From assembly GCF_001014645.1 (NCBI RefSeq), contig NZ_LASZ01000002.1, positions 186,001 to 250,000 on the forward strand: a stretch of DNA of 64,000 nucleotides. Direction: 5' to 3'. The DNA comes from Luteimonas sp. FCS-9. Its GTDB lineage: Bacteria > Pseudomonadota > Gammaproteobacteria > Xanthomonadales > Xanthomonadaceae. Below the pieces are notes generated by a model that saw only the letters and a program-made list of their open reading frames with translations, searched no databases and had not been told where the DNA came from. Each line of letters begins with the position of its first letter. Position 1 is the stretch's first letter. The translations under genes were made by a program, and so were the position numbers. This document shows positions 19,966-28,304 of the stretch, in pieces.

Positions 19966-20643
19966 CTATGCCTTGCCGCCGGACCCGCGCCTGGCGGCGG
20001 TCTTCGCACCTGCGCCCCGACCGCTCGCCGGGGCGTCGTCTCCGCCCTTGCCTGCCGCACGTTTCCTCGCGCTCGTCTTCGCGGTCGCCTTCGCGCCGGA
20101 CTTCACGGCCGCCTTGGTGCCGGCCGTCTTCGTGCCGGGCGTCCTGCTCGCGGCGGCAGCGGCAGCGGCCGGGGCCTTGCCCGCGGACGCCTTCCTCGCC
20201 TGCGTTCCCACCGCTGCCGTCGCGGTCTTCTTCGCGGGCGTCTTCGCGGCCGGCGTGGCCTTTTTCGCAGCCGGCGTCGCCTTCTTCGCAACCGGCTTCG
20301 CGGCCTTGCCGGCGCCCGCCCGTGCGTCGCGCTTCGCGGCGGCGCGCTCGGCGGCCGTCCTGCCCGCGCCCTTGCGCCTGAGCGCGGCAATCTCCGCCGC
20401 CGCGGCGGACTGGGCGCCCTCGAGCTTCTCGCGCGCGGCCGCGACCCGTCGACTCACCGCATCTGCGGCCAGTGCCAGCACCCCGCTGGCACGCTCGCCA
20501 AGCGTGCGTGCACTGCCCGCGACCGCGGTCTCGGCCTGCTGCGCCGATCGCCTGGCCGATGCGACCGCGGTGCCGGCCCGCTTGCGCACCTTCGCCGCCA
20601 ATGCCGTCGTCCCGCCCTCGGCCTTCGGGTTCTCGTTGCCCAT
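19966..20643 (-). CDS. Histone H1-like Lys/Ala-rich protein
   Basis: 225 residues. The N-terminal third is helical (ALAAKVRKRAGTAV and SRRVAAAREKLEGAQS); the rest is Lys/Ala/Pro repeats such as KKATPAAKKATPAAK and AGKAPAAAAAAASRTPGTK, like the C-terminal tail of eukaryotic H1, bacterial AlgP and HctB-like proteins. It probably binds DNA or RNA electrostatically. Start ATG 20643 (MGNENPKAEGG). The repetitive low-complexity tail is prone to copy-number change between strains. Confidence 0.8.
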   Translation of the reverse strand: MGNENPKAEGGTTALAAKVRKRAGTAVASARRSAQQAETAVAGSARTLGERASGVLALAADAVSRRVAAAREKLEGAQSAAAAEIAALRRKGAGRTAAERAAAKRDARAGAGKAAKPVAKKATPAAKKATPAAKTPAKKTATAAVGTQARKASAGKAPAAAAAAASRTPGTKTAGTKAAVKSGAKATAKTSARKRAAGKGGDDAPASGRGAGAKTAARRGSGGKA

Positions 20644-20872
20644 GCTGCTGCCCTCGTGCTGCCTGCGCGGGCCCGTCGCCCGCGAGCGCCAATGTAGCGC
20701 GCCGCGGCCCATCGATGAATGCGGACTTCAACGCCGATTCAAGCGCGCGGCGCGACACTTGCCCCGCGCCGCCGGGCGGCGGGCCCCGTCCGCTTGACCG
20801 GCGCCGCCCGAGGCGCCACGTTCGCCTTCCATCCGTTTCGCCACGGCCATGCCGACAGGGGATGCCACCACC

Positions 20873-22300
20873 ATGCGCGCCAAGACCACGCTTCTCGCCC
20901 TGACCCTCGCTGCCGCGTTCGGCGGTTTCGCCGCGACCGCGATGCGCGACGCGCTGCAGCAGCCCGCCATCGCGACGCCGCCCGCCGCCGCCGCGGTGCC
21001 GATGCTCGCCGCGCTGCCGGCGTCCGTCGACGGCCAGGCCCTGCCGTCGCTGGCGCCGATGCTGCGCCAGGTCACGCCGTCGGTCGTGTCGGTGCACACC
21101 AAGCAGCGCGTGCGGGTGAGCCCGTTCGGCAACGACCCGTTCTTCCGCCGGATGTTCCCCGAGCTGTCGCAGGAGCGGATCAACGAATCGCTGGGCTCGG
21201 GCGTGATCGTCGACGCGGCCCAGGGCTACGTGCTGACCAACCACCACGTCATCGAGGGCGCCGACGACGTCTCGGTCACGCTGGCCGACGGTCGCACGCT
21301 CGAGGCCGAGTTCATCGGGTCGGACGTCGACACCGACGTGGCGCTGATGCGGGTCAAGGCCTCCGGCCTGACCGCGATTCCGCTCGCCCGCGACAGCAAC
21401 CTGCAGGTCGGCGATTTCGTCGTCGCGGTCGGCAACCCGTTCGGCTTCGGGCAGACGGTGACCTCGGGGATCGTCTCGGCGGTCGAGCGCAGCAACGTGC
21501 CGGGCGTGGGCTTCCAGAACTTCATCCAGACCGACGCGTCGATCAACCCGGGCAACTCGGGCGGCGCGCTGGTCAACCTGCGCGGCGAGCTGGTCGGCAT
21601 CAACACCGCGAGCTTCAACACCCAGGGCAGCATGGCCGGCAACATCGGCCTGGGCTTCGCGATCCCGATCGGCCTGGCGCGCAACGTGATGACGCAGCTG
21701 GCGGCCACCGGCAGCGTGCAGCGCGGCACGCTCGGCGTCGACACCCAGACTGTCGATGCGCGCATCGCCCAGGGGCTGGGCCTCGATGCGCCGCGCGGCG
21801 CGGTCGTCACGCGCGTGTACGGCGGTTCGTCGGCCGCGAACGCGGGCCTGCGCACCGGTGACGTCGTGGTCTCGGCCAACGGGCAGCGGATCGACAACAG
21901 CGAGGCGCTGCGCAATTTCCAGGGCCTGCAGGCGCTCGACGCCCCGGTGACGCTGGAGGTACTGCGCGACGGCAAGCCGATGAAGATCGAGACCCGCCTG
22001 CGCGCATTGCCGCGCGACGGCGCGAGCTTCGATCCGCGGCTGGCCGGTGCGACGCTGGCCGACCTGCCCGAGGCGATCCGCCGGCAGAACGACCGCATCG
22101 GCGGCGTGCGCATCGAGAAGGTCGAGCCAGGCAGCCGCGCCCACAACAACGGCCTGCGCGAGGGCGACCTGATCCTGGCCGCCAACAGCGGCGAGTTCCG
22201 CGACCTCGCCGGCTTCCGCGATTCGCTGGCCAGCCGTCCGGCGGATCTGGCAATGCGCATTTCACGCGGCGGACGCATCTACAACGTGATCATGCGTTGA
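20873..22300 (+). CDS. Periplasmic serine protease, DegQ/DegP (HtrA) family
   Basis: 475 residues: signal peptide, trypsin-like domain with catalytic His125 (TNHHVIEG), Asp155 (DVDTDVAL) and Ser229 (NPGNSGG), then two PDZ domains (about 280-370 and 390-475), the second ending RGGRIYNVIMR. The layout and absence of a long LA loop insert suggest DegQ more than DegP. It degrades misfolded periplasmic proteins. The ATG at 20873 gives a clean signal peptide; an ATG at 20849 is an alternative. No sigma-E-type promoter was identified with confidence. Confidence 0.93.
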   Translation: MRAKTTLLALTLAAAFGGFAATAMRDALQQPAIATPPAAAAVPMLAALPASVDGQALPSLAPMLRQVTPSVVSVHTKQRVRVSPFGNDPFFRRMFPELSQERINESLGSGVIVDAAQGYVLTNHHVIEGADDVSVTLADGRTLEAEFIGSDVDTDVALMRVKASGLTAIPLARDSNLQVGDFVVAVGNPFGFGQTVTSGIVSAVERSNVPGVGFQNFIQTDASINPGNSGGALVNLRGELVGINTASFNTQGSMAGNIGLGFAIPIGLARNVMTQLAATGSVQRGTLGVDTQTVDARIAQGLGLDAPRGAVVTRVYGGSSAANAGLRTGDVVVSANGQRIDNSEALRNFQGLQALDAPVTLEVLRDGKPMKIETRLRALPRDGASFDPRLAGATLADLPEAIRRQNDRIGGVRIEKVEPGSRAHNNGLREGDLILAANSGEFRDLAGFRDSLASRPADLAMRISRGGRIYNVIMR

Positions 22301-22359
22301 CCCCACCCGTGCCGTGCGCCTCCGCGCGGTACGACCGACCCACACAGGAGCGAGCGAAC

Positions 22360-22716
22360 ATGAGCCCCACCTCGACCGAAGCGGTAAAGACCAACCTTGG
22401 CGAAGCCGGCAACCACCTGGCCCAGGCCGCACGCGACGCGACCTCCGCGGTCAAGAACGCCGCCGGCGTGGCGGGTGACGAACTCAAGCTCGGCAAGGCG
22501 AGCATCAAGTCGGGGCTGGCCGAGACGGCCACCGCCGGACTGGCCGCGGTCGAGGAAGGCACTGCGGCGGCCAAGGAGCAGGCCGACCTGCTGATGGAGA
22601 AGGGCCGCGACCTGATCGACAGCGCCGCCGACCTGATCCGCGAGCGTCCGATCGCGGCGTTCGGCACCGCCTTCGCGGCGGGCTGGATCATCGCCAAGCT
22701 CGCTCGCAGCAAGTAA
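22360..22716 (+). CDS. ElaB/YqjD/DUF883-family protein
   Basis: 118 residues: a long Ala/Lys/Glu amphipathic helix region and a C-terminal membrane anchor after the family motif RERPIAAFGTAFAAGWIIAKLARS. In E. coli YqjD-type proteins are inner-membrane anchored and ribosome-associated in stationary phase. AGGAG lies nine bases before ATG 22360. First gene of a three-gene set like yqjD-yqjE-yqjK. Confidence 0.85.
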   Translation: MSPTSTEAVKTNLGEAGNHLAQAARDATSAVKNAAGVAGDELKLGKASIKSGLAETATAGLAAVEEGTAAAKEQADLLMEKGRDLIDSAADLIRERPIAAFGTAFAAGWIIAKLARSK

Positions 22717-22728
22717 TCGCGGATCGAC

Positions 22729-23265
22729 ATGACCGAGCGCGTGACCGGGGAAGACCCGCGCGAGGAGGTGCCCGCCGGCAGCGCGAAGCGTGCGCCCGGC
22801 GAGGCGCCGCACCTGGACGAGAGCGTCCGCCGCGTCCGCGCGGCGGCCAAGGAAACCCTGGGGTCGGGCCTCGACACGGGGCGCGCGTTGCGCAAGCTGA
22901 TTTCCGCCGATTTCGCCCTGGCCCGCAGCGCGCTGGGACGGGCGCTGGCGTGGTCGGCGGTGTCGGTGGTCTTCGGCGCGTCCGCATGGCTGCTGGCGAT
23001 GGGCGCGGCGATCGCGCTGCTGCAGTCCTGGGGACTGTCGTGGCTGCAGTCGATCTCGATCTCGATGCTGATCAGCCTGCTGGTGACCGGTCTGGCCGCC
23101 TGGCGGGTGTCGGTGTTCTTCGACTACGCCGGCATGCACGCCACGCGGCGGCAGCTGACCCGGCTGGGGCTGTTCTCCGAGGACGGCCAAGACGACGACG
23201 ACGATGACGACGCGGCACTGACCGGCGTCGAGCGACGGCCGACCACGGAGCCGCGAGCCCCATGA
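22729..23265 (+). CDS. YqjE/phage-holin-family (PF07332-like) membrane protein
   Basis: 178 residues. A charged N-terminal helix, two membrane helices (about 73-97 and 104-125), and a C-terminal tail with the acidic run QDDDDDDD. The two-helix hairpin and its place after a YqjD-like gene identify it as YqjE-like. It begins 12 bp after the previous stop and overlaps the next start by 4 bp (ATGA), so the three genes form one operon. Confidence 0.85.
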   Translation: MTERVTGEDPREEVPAGSAKRAPGEAPHLDESVRRVRAAAKETLGSGLDTGRALRKLISADFALARSALGRALAWSAVSVVFGASAWLLAMGAAIALLQSWGLSWLQSISISMLISLLVTGLAAWRVSVFFDYAGMHATRRQLTRLGLFSEDGQDDDDDDDAALTGVERRPTTEPRAP

Positions 23266-23828
23266 ATTTCGAAGGCATCAAGAACCGGGTCGAACGCGCC
23301 GAAGCGCTCGTGGACGGCCGTGTGATCCAGACCCAGGATCGCTACGCCGCGCTGCGCTCGAGCTGGCGCGAGGGCTGGACCCCGTCCCGCATCGTGATCG
23401 CCGGCCTGATCGGCGGTTTCGCGATGGGCGTCTCCAAGCCGACGCGCGCGCTCCGGCGCCTGGGCAAGATCGGCGGGCCGAAGTCGCTGCAGATGGTCAG
23501 CGCGTTGTCCGGGCTGGCGTCCTCGATCCAGGCGACGATCGCCGCGGTGACCGCCAAGAAGGCGGCGAATACCGCCGACACGGCGGCCGAGACCGCCGAC
23601 GACGCCGCGCAGACCGCGGACGCTGCGGCCTCCCCGGTTGCATCGCCCGCGGCCGCCGGTGCGCCGGCGGTGGCCGTCCCGACGGCGCAGACGTCGGCCT
23701 TCGCCGATCTGCCCACGGACGCATCGGGCCCGGTGCCGCGCACCGATCGCCGCCGGCCCGAGCCGGCGTACGACACCCAGCCGCGGCCGGCCGAAGCCGC
23801 GACCGAGGTCTCGGAACCCGAGCGCTGA
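23262..23828 (+). CDS. Hypothetical protein in the yqjD-yqjE-like operon
   Basis: 188 residues starting MNFEGIKNRVERAEALVDGR. One possible membrane segment (SRIVIAGLIGGFAMGV, about 41-57) and a second weakly hydrophobic part, then an Ala/Thr-rich stretch (TADTAAETADDAAQTADAAA) and a disordered Pro/Arg tail. It occupies the yqjK position but I see no clear sequence match. Confidence 0.75.
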   Translation: MNFEGIKNRVERAEALVDGRVIQTQDRYAALRSSWREGWTPSRIVIAGLIGGFAMGVSKPTRALRRLGKIGGPKSLQMVSALSGLASSIQATIAAVTAKKAANTADTAAETADDAAQTADAAASPVASPAAAGAPAVAVPTAQTSAFADLPTDASGPVPRTDRRRPEPAYDTQPRPAEAATEVSEPER

Positions 23829-23853
23829 GCGCGCAGCGGCGCGGCGCGCGACG

Positions 23854-24975
23854 ATGAGCACCCCGATCAGCCCGCCGCCGCCGGAGGGCGCGCCGCCACC
23901 GGTCCCGACCCCGGTCGCTCCGCGACCGCGGGCCTCGACCGCGTTGGTGGTGCTGACCTCGCTCGTGGTACTCGCCACGCTGTGGGCCGCGCAAGGGGTG
24001 ATCCTGCCGGTGCTGCTGGCGATGTTCTTCGCGCTGGTCGGCAACCCGGTGCTGCGCGGCCTGCGCCGGCTGTGGATTCCCCGCTTCGTCGGCGCCGTGC
24101 TCGTGCTGGCCGCCGGGCTCACCGCCGCGGGCCTGCTGGGCACACAGCTCTACGGACCGGCCAGCGAATGGGTCCAGCAGGCGCCCAAACAGCTGCGCAC
24201 GCTGGCGCCGCGGCTCAAGCAGATGACCCAGCCGGTGCACCAGGCCAACCAGGCGGCCGAATCGTTCGCCCGGGCCACCGAGGACCGCCCGCAGCGACGG
24301 GTACAGCTGGTGCGGATCCAGGACGACAGCTCGTGGCGCACGCTCGTCGCCACGCCCAAGATGCTCGCCTCGGTGCTGGCCGTCGTGCTGCTGACCTTCT
24401 TCTTCATGGTCTACGGCGAGAACCTGCAGCGCAACGCGATCGCGCTGCTGCCCGATCGCCAGCGCCGCAAGCTCACCGTCGACATCCTGCAGTCGATCGA
24501 ACGCGAGATCTCGCGCTACGTGCTGACGATCTCGATCATCAACACGCTGCTCGGTGCGATCTTCGCCGGCATCCTGCTGTGGATGGGCCTGCCGCTGCAG
24601 GACGCGCTGCTGTGGGGCACGGTCGTGGCGCTGCTGAACTTCGCCCCGTACGTCGGACCGCTGATCGGCGTGCTGCTGATGCTGCTGATGGGCTTCGTCA
24701 GCTACGAGGGGAGTTGGCCGACCCCGGCCTGGGCCCCGGTGATCCCCGCAGCGATCTACCTGGCGCTGCACACGCTCGAGGGCCAGTTCGTGACTCCGAT
24801 CGTGCTGGGCCGGCGCATGGCGCTGTCGCCGCTGATGCTGGTGCTGGCGCTGCTGATGTTCGGCTGGATGTGGGGCATCGTCGGGCTGCTACTGGCGGTG
24901 CCGTTGCTGGTCTGCGTGAAGCTGGTGCTCGCGCGCGTGGAGGGCTTCGAGGGCTGGGCGCGACTGCTTGCGTAG
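23854..24975 (+). CDS. AI-2E family (PerM/YdiK-like) membrane transporter
   Basis: 373 residues with about eight membrane helices in the family's pattern (helices, a soluble segment of about 70 residues, helices). Motifs include PVLLAMFFALVGNPVLRGLRR, LNFAPYVGPLIGVLLM, LEGQFVTPIVLGRRMALSPL and MWGIVGLLLAVPLL. Members export autoinducers or small solutes in some species; the substrate here is unknown. The TAG stop is embedded in a GTAG-type palindrome. Confidence 0.9.
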   Translation: MSTPISPPPPEGAPPPVPTPVAPRPRASTALVVLTSLVVLATLWAAQGVILPVLLAMFFALVGNPVLRGLRRLWIPRFVGAVLVLAAGLTAAGLLGTQLYGPASEWVQQAPKQLRTLAPRLKQMTQPVHQANQAAESFARATEDRPQRRVQLVRIQDDSSWRTLVATPKMLASVLAVVLLTFFFMVYGENLQRNAIALLPDRQRRKLTVDILQSIEREISRYVLTISIINTLLGAIFAGILLWMGLPLQDALLWGTVVALLNFAPYVGPLIGVLLMLLMGFVSYEGSWPTPAWAPVIPAAIYLALHTLEGQFVTPIVLGRRMALSPLMLVLALLMFGWMWGIVGLLLAVPLLVCVKLVLARVEGFEGWARLLA

Positions 24976-24988
24976 GCGCGCCTACGCA
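24969..24988. repeat. Perfect 20-bp palindrome carrying a TAG stop
   Basis: TGCGTAGGCG/CGCCTACGCA overlaps the end of the AI-2E transporter gene. GTAGGCGC...CTAC resembles a collapsed GTAG-headed REP pair such as that at 32761-32825, and may also end transcription. Confidence 0.6.
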
Positions 24989-25038
24989 TGTGCCGCAAGC
25001 TGGCGGCTTCGCGGAAAGTCCCCCGCTACAATGCACGC

Positions 25039-25752
25039 ATGCAGTTCCCGATCCGTGCCATCACCATCGACCTCGACGACACCGTGTGGCCGTTCGCGCC
25101 GATCGGCGCGCGCATCGAGCAGGCGCTCGACGCGTTCCTGCGCGAGCACAGCCCGGCGACCGCCGAGCGCTATCCGATCGAGCGCATGCGCGAGCTGCGC
25201 GCCCGGGTGTACGCCGAGAACGCGCACCTGGCGCACGACGTCGAGGCGCTGCGCCAGCTCACGATCGAGCACGCGCTGCGCGACAGCGGCGGCGACGTCG
25301 GCCTGCTCGATCCGGCCTACCGGGTGTTCCATGCCGAGCGCAACCGCATCGAGTTCTATCCCGACAGCCTCGATGCGCTCGCGCGGATCGCCTCACGCGT
25401 ACCGATGGCCGCGCTGACCAACGGCAATGCCGACATCGAGCACATCGGCCTGTCGCATCTGTTCGCGTTCAAGCTGGCCGCGCGCGAGCACGGCGCGGCG
25501 AAGCCGGAGGCGAGCATCTTCCACGCCGCGTGCACACGGTTGGGTTGCGCGCACGGCGACGTGCTGCACGTCGGCGACCATATCGAGATGGACGTCGCCG
25601 GTGCCGCGCGCGCGGGACTGCGCACCTGCTGGATCAACCGCGAGGACCGCCGCTGGGAACATCCCGAGCTGGCCCCGGACCTCGAATTCGACACCCTCAC
25701 CGCGCTCGCCGACTGGCTCGACACCGTGCCGACCGCCGCCGACGACGCCTGA
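25039..25752 (+). CDS. HAD-superfamily phosphatase, YigB-like
   Basis: 237 residues. Motif I DLDDTVWP (Asp11, Asp13), motif II ALTNGNADIEHIG, Lys in GAAKPEASIF, motif III VGDHIEMDVAGAARAG. This pattern fits YigB, which in E. coli dephosphorylates FMN and the flavin precursor 5-amino-6-(5-phosphoribitylamino)uracil, but substrate range in this group is wide. Ends 12 bp before the aminopeptidase and is probably co-transcribed with it. Confidence 0.88.
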   Translation: MQFPIRAITIDLDDTVWPFAPIGARIEQALDAFLREHSPATAERYPIERMRELRARVYAENAHLAHDVEALRQLTIEHALRDSGGDVGLLDPAYRVFHAERNRIEFYPDSLDALARIASRVPMAALTNGNADIEHIGLSHLFAFKLAAREHGAAKPEASIFHAACTRLGCAHGDVLHVGDHIEMDVAGAARAGLRTCWINREDRRWEHPELAPDLEFDTLTALADWLDTVPTAADDA

Positions 25753-25764
25753 CCGGACACGCCC

Positions 25765-27129
25765 ATGACCGACACCACCGCCCGCCTGTTCGCCACCGAC
25801 GCGCGCGACGCCCGCCCGCTGCACATCGTCTCGCGCGCGGACTACGCGGCCTGGCGCGAGGGACAGCCCGCCGCGATCCGCGGCTGGCTCGACGCGCAGA
25901 CCTTCGACGCCGGGCCGGGCACGCTGGTCCTGCTGCCGGGCGACGACGGGCTGGGCGGCGCGGCGATCGGCATCGGCGATGCGCGCGACCCCGACAGCTA
26001 CGCGCACGCCGCGTACGGCCTGCCCGAAGGCGACTGGCGACCGGCCGGCCCGCACCAGGCCGACGCGCTGCAGCTGGGCTGGGGCCTGGGCGCCTACCGC
26101 TTCACCCGCTACAAGGCGACTGCGCGCCGGCCCGCGCGCCTGGCCGTGGATGCGCCCGACGCGACGGTCGTCGACCTGATCGCCGCCACCACCCGCGTGC
26201 GCGACCTGGTCAACACCCCGACCGAGGACATGGGGCCCGCGCAGATGGAGGACGTCGTGCGCGGCATCGCCGACACGCACGGCGCCACGTTCGAGAGCAT
26301 CGCCGGCGACGCGTTGCTGGCAAGGAACTTCCCTGCGATCCACGCCGTCGGCCGCGCCTCGCACCGCGCGCCGCGCCTGCTGCACCTGCAGTGGGGCGAG
26401 CCCTCGCATCCGCACGTGGCGATCGTCGGCAAGGGCGTGTGCTTCGACACCGGCGGCCTGGACATCAAGCCGGCCGACGGCATGCGCAACATGAAGAAGG
26501 ACATGGGCGGCGCCGCGCACGCGATCGCGCTGGCCGAGCTGGTGATGGCGCGCAGGCTACCGCTGCGGATCACGCTGCTGGTGCCGGCGGTCGAGAACGC
26601 GATCGGCCCCGACGCGCTGCGTCCGGGCGAGATCATCGCCACGCGCAAGGGCATCAGCGTGGAGATCGACAACACCGACGCCGAGGGCCGGCTGGTGCTG
26701 TGCGACGCGCTCGCCTACGCCGCCGAGCAGTCGCCCGATACCCTGCTCGACTTCGCCACGCTGACCGGCGCGGCGCGCATCGCGCTCGGGCCCGACCTGC
26801 CGGCGCTGTTCGCCAACGACGACGCGCTGGCGGCCGCCTGGATCGCCGGCGGCGAGGCGACCCGCGACCCGGTCTGGCGCATGCCGCTGTGGCGCCCGTA
26901 CCTGCGCTACCTGGCCAGCGGCATCGCCGACATCGCCAACGCCGGCTCGCGCATGGCCGGCAGCGTCACCGCGGCGCTGTACCTGGAGCGTTTCGTGCCC
27001 GGCGACCTGCCGTGGGCGCACCTGGACACCTACGCCTGGAACGACAGCAGCCGGCCCGGCCATCCGCAGGGCGGCGAGGCGCTGGGCCTGCGTGCGGCGT
27101 GGGCGATGCTCCAGGCGCGCTGCGGCTGA
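25765..27129 (+). CDS. M17 leucyl aminopeptidase-family protein
   Basis: 454 residues. The N-terminal domain is variable; the C-terminal M17 catalytic domain has GKGVCFDTGGLDIKPADGM (active-site Lys223), MKKDMGGAA and NTDAEGRLVLCDAL (303-316) that bind two metals and the bicarbonate. It should remove N-terminal residues from peptides in the cytoplasm. The sequence is closer to the short PepB/YpPepA-like branch than to classical PepA (about 500 residues). Confidence 0.93.
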   Translation: MTDTTARLFATDARDARPLHIVSRADYAAWREGQPAAIRGWLDAQTFDAGPGTLVLLPGDDGLGGAAIGIGDARDPDSYAHAAYGLPEGDWRPAGPHQADALQLGWGLGAYRFTRYKATARRPARLAVDAPDATVVDLIAATTRVRDLVNTPTEDMGPAQMEDVVRGIADTHGATFESIAGDALLARNFPAIHAVGRASHRAPRLLHLQWGEPSHPHVAIVGKGVCFDTGGLDIKPADGMRNMKKDMGGAAHAIALAELVMARRLPLRITLLVPAVENAIGPDALRPGEIIATRKGISVEIDNTDAEGRLVLCDALAYAAEQSPDTLLDFATLTGAARIALGPDLPALFANDDALAAAWIAGGEATRDPVWRMPLWRPYLRYLASGIADIANAGSRMAGSVTAALYLERFVPGDLPWAHLDTYAWNDSSRPGHPQGGEALGLRAAWAMLQARCG

Positions 27130-27165
27130 CGCGCCGGCTCGCGGGCGGTGCGGCGAGCCGCGCCG

Positions 27166-27555
27166 TCAGCGCAGCCAGCCGCGACGGGCGGCCGAGCGCG
27201 CGAACCCCGAGAACGCGCCGACCACCACAACCAGCAACACCGGCATCGCCGGACCGCCGGGAAACAGCGCCGGTTGCAGCGCCAGGCCGGCCACCACCGA
27301 GACGGCGACCGCGACGAAGGCCAGCAGCAGCATCGGCACCGCCTGGCGTCGCGCCAGCAGCAGCGCCAGCGCTCCGCCGGTCCCGGTGATCACCGCAAGG
27401 CCCGAGACCAGATCGAACCACAGCGGCACTGCCGGCGCCGCAGCGGCCGGCGTCGCGCCGAGCCGCAGCACCAGCAGCGCCAGGCCGAACAGGTTCCACA
27501 GCAGCGCGATGAGCGCGATGACGCGCGCGCCCAGGGGCATCGGGGATCGGGACAT
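27166..27555 (-). CDS. Hypothetical four-span membrane protein
   Basis: 129 residues with four hydrophobic helices (about 10-30, 40-62, 68-90, 95-115) and a basic C-terminus RSAARRGWLR. Starts MSRSPMPLGARVIAL; ATG 27555 or the next Met at 27540. No family recognised. It is convergent with the aminopeptidase, 36 bp apart. Confidence 0.65.
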   Translation of the reverse strand: MSRSPMPLGARVIALIALLWNLFGLALLVLRLGATPAAAAPAVPLWFDLVSGLAVITGTGGALALLLARRQAVPMLLLAFVAVAVSVVAGLALQPALFPGGPAMPVLLVVVVGAFSGFARSAARRGWLR

Positions 27556-27665
27556 GGCGCTTCCGGCGGGCGTGCGCGGCGGCACGGGCGCACGAGGCTA
27601 GCAGCCCGCCGCCGGCGCGCCCACCCCGGGCGGTCTTCCGCCCCGGTCCTGCCGACATCGCTCCG

Positions 27666-28295
27666 CTACAGCCAGCCCTTCTGCCGCGCGAGGCGGTAGG
27701 CCTCGATACGGTTGACGACGCCGAGCTTGCCGATCGCCTCGGACAGGTAGTTGCGCACGGTGCCGTGCGAGAGCTGCAGCCGCGCCGCGATCTGGGGCGC
27801 GTCCAGGCCCTCGCCCGCCAGCCGCAGCGCCTGCCGCTGGCGCTCGCTCAGCGGATCGGGTTCGCTCCAGGCCTCGAGTGCGAGTTGCGGATCGATCGCG
27901 CGCCCGCCGGCGTGGACCCGCCGCAGCGCCTCGGCCAGTTGCTCGGCCGGCGCGTCCTTGAGCAGGTAGCCGCCGACGCCGGCGTCGAGCGCGCGGCGCA
28001 GGTAGCCGGCGCGCGCGAAGGTGGTGACGATCACCACGCGCAGCGGCAGCCCGTGGCGCTGGATGCGCTGCGCGAGTTCCAGGCCGGTCAACCCCGGCAT
28101 CTCGATGTCGGCGACCAGCACGTCAGGTGCCAGCCGCTGCACCTCGCGCCAGGCCGATTCGCCGTCGCCGACGCTGCCGACCACGGTCAGGTCGTCTTCC
28201 AGATTCAGCAGCGCGGCCAGCGCGCCGCGCAGCATCGCCTGGTCCTCCGCGATGAGGACGCGCAGCGGATCGTCGGCGGTGGGCATGCGGGGCAT
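27666..28295 (-). CDS. LuxR/NarL-type response regulator, DesR-like
   Basis: 209 residues. Receiver domain with Asp63 in VADIEMPG and Lys in LLKDAP; C-terminal LuxR helix-turn-helix with LSERQRQALRLAGEGLDAPQIAARLQLSHGTVRNYLSEAIGKL. It lies nine bases after the DesK-like kinase gene, so the pair is one two-component system. In B. subtilis DesK/DesR senses membrane fluidity; here the adjacent ABC exporter is the likely target, by inference. Confidence 0.93.
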   Translation of the reverse strand: MPRMPTADDPLRVLIAEDQAMLRGALAALLNLEDDLTVVGSVGDGESAWREVQRLAPDVLVADIEMPGLTGLELAQRIQRHGLPLRVVIVTTFARAGYLRRALDAGVGGYLLKDAPAEQLAEALRRVHAGGRAIDPQLALEAWSEPDPLSERQRQALRLAGEGLDAPQIAARLQLSHGTVRNYLSEAIGKLGVVNRIEAYRLARQKGWL

Positions 28296-28304
28296 GGCGG
28301 GACG

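Noticed and set aside
22729..23265. Prophage holin suggested by the family name
   Set aside because: The neighbours are YqjD- and YqjK-like genes and no phage genes are present, so this is the chromosomal YqjE-type protein.
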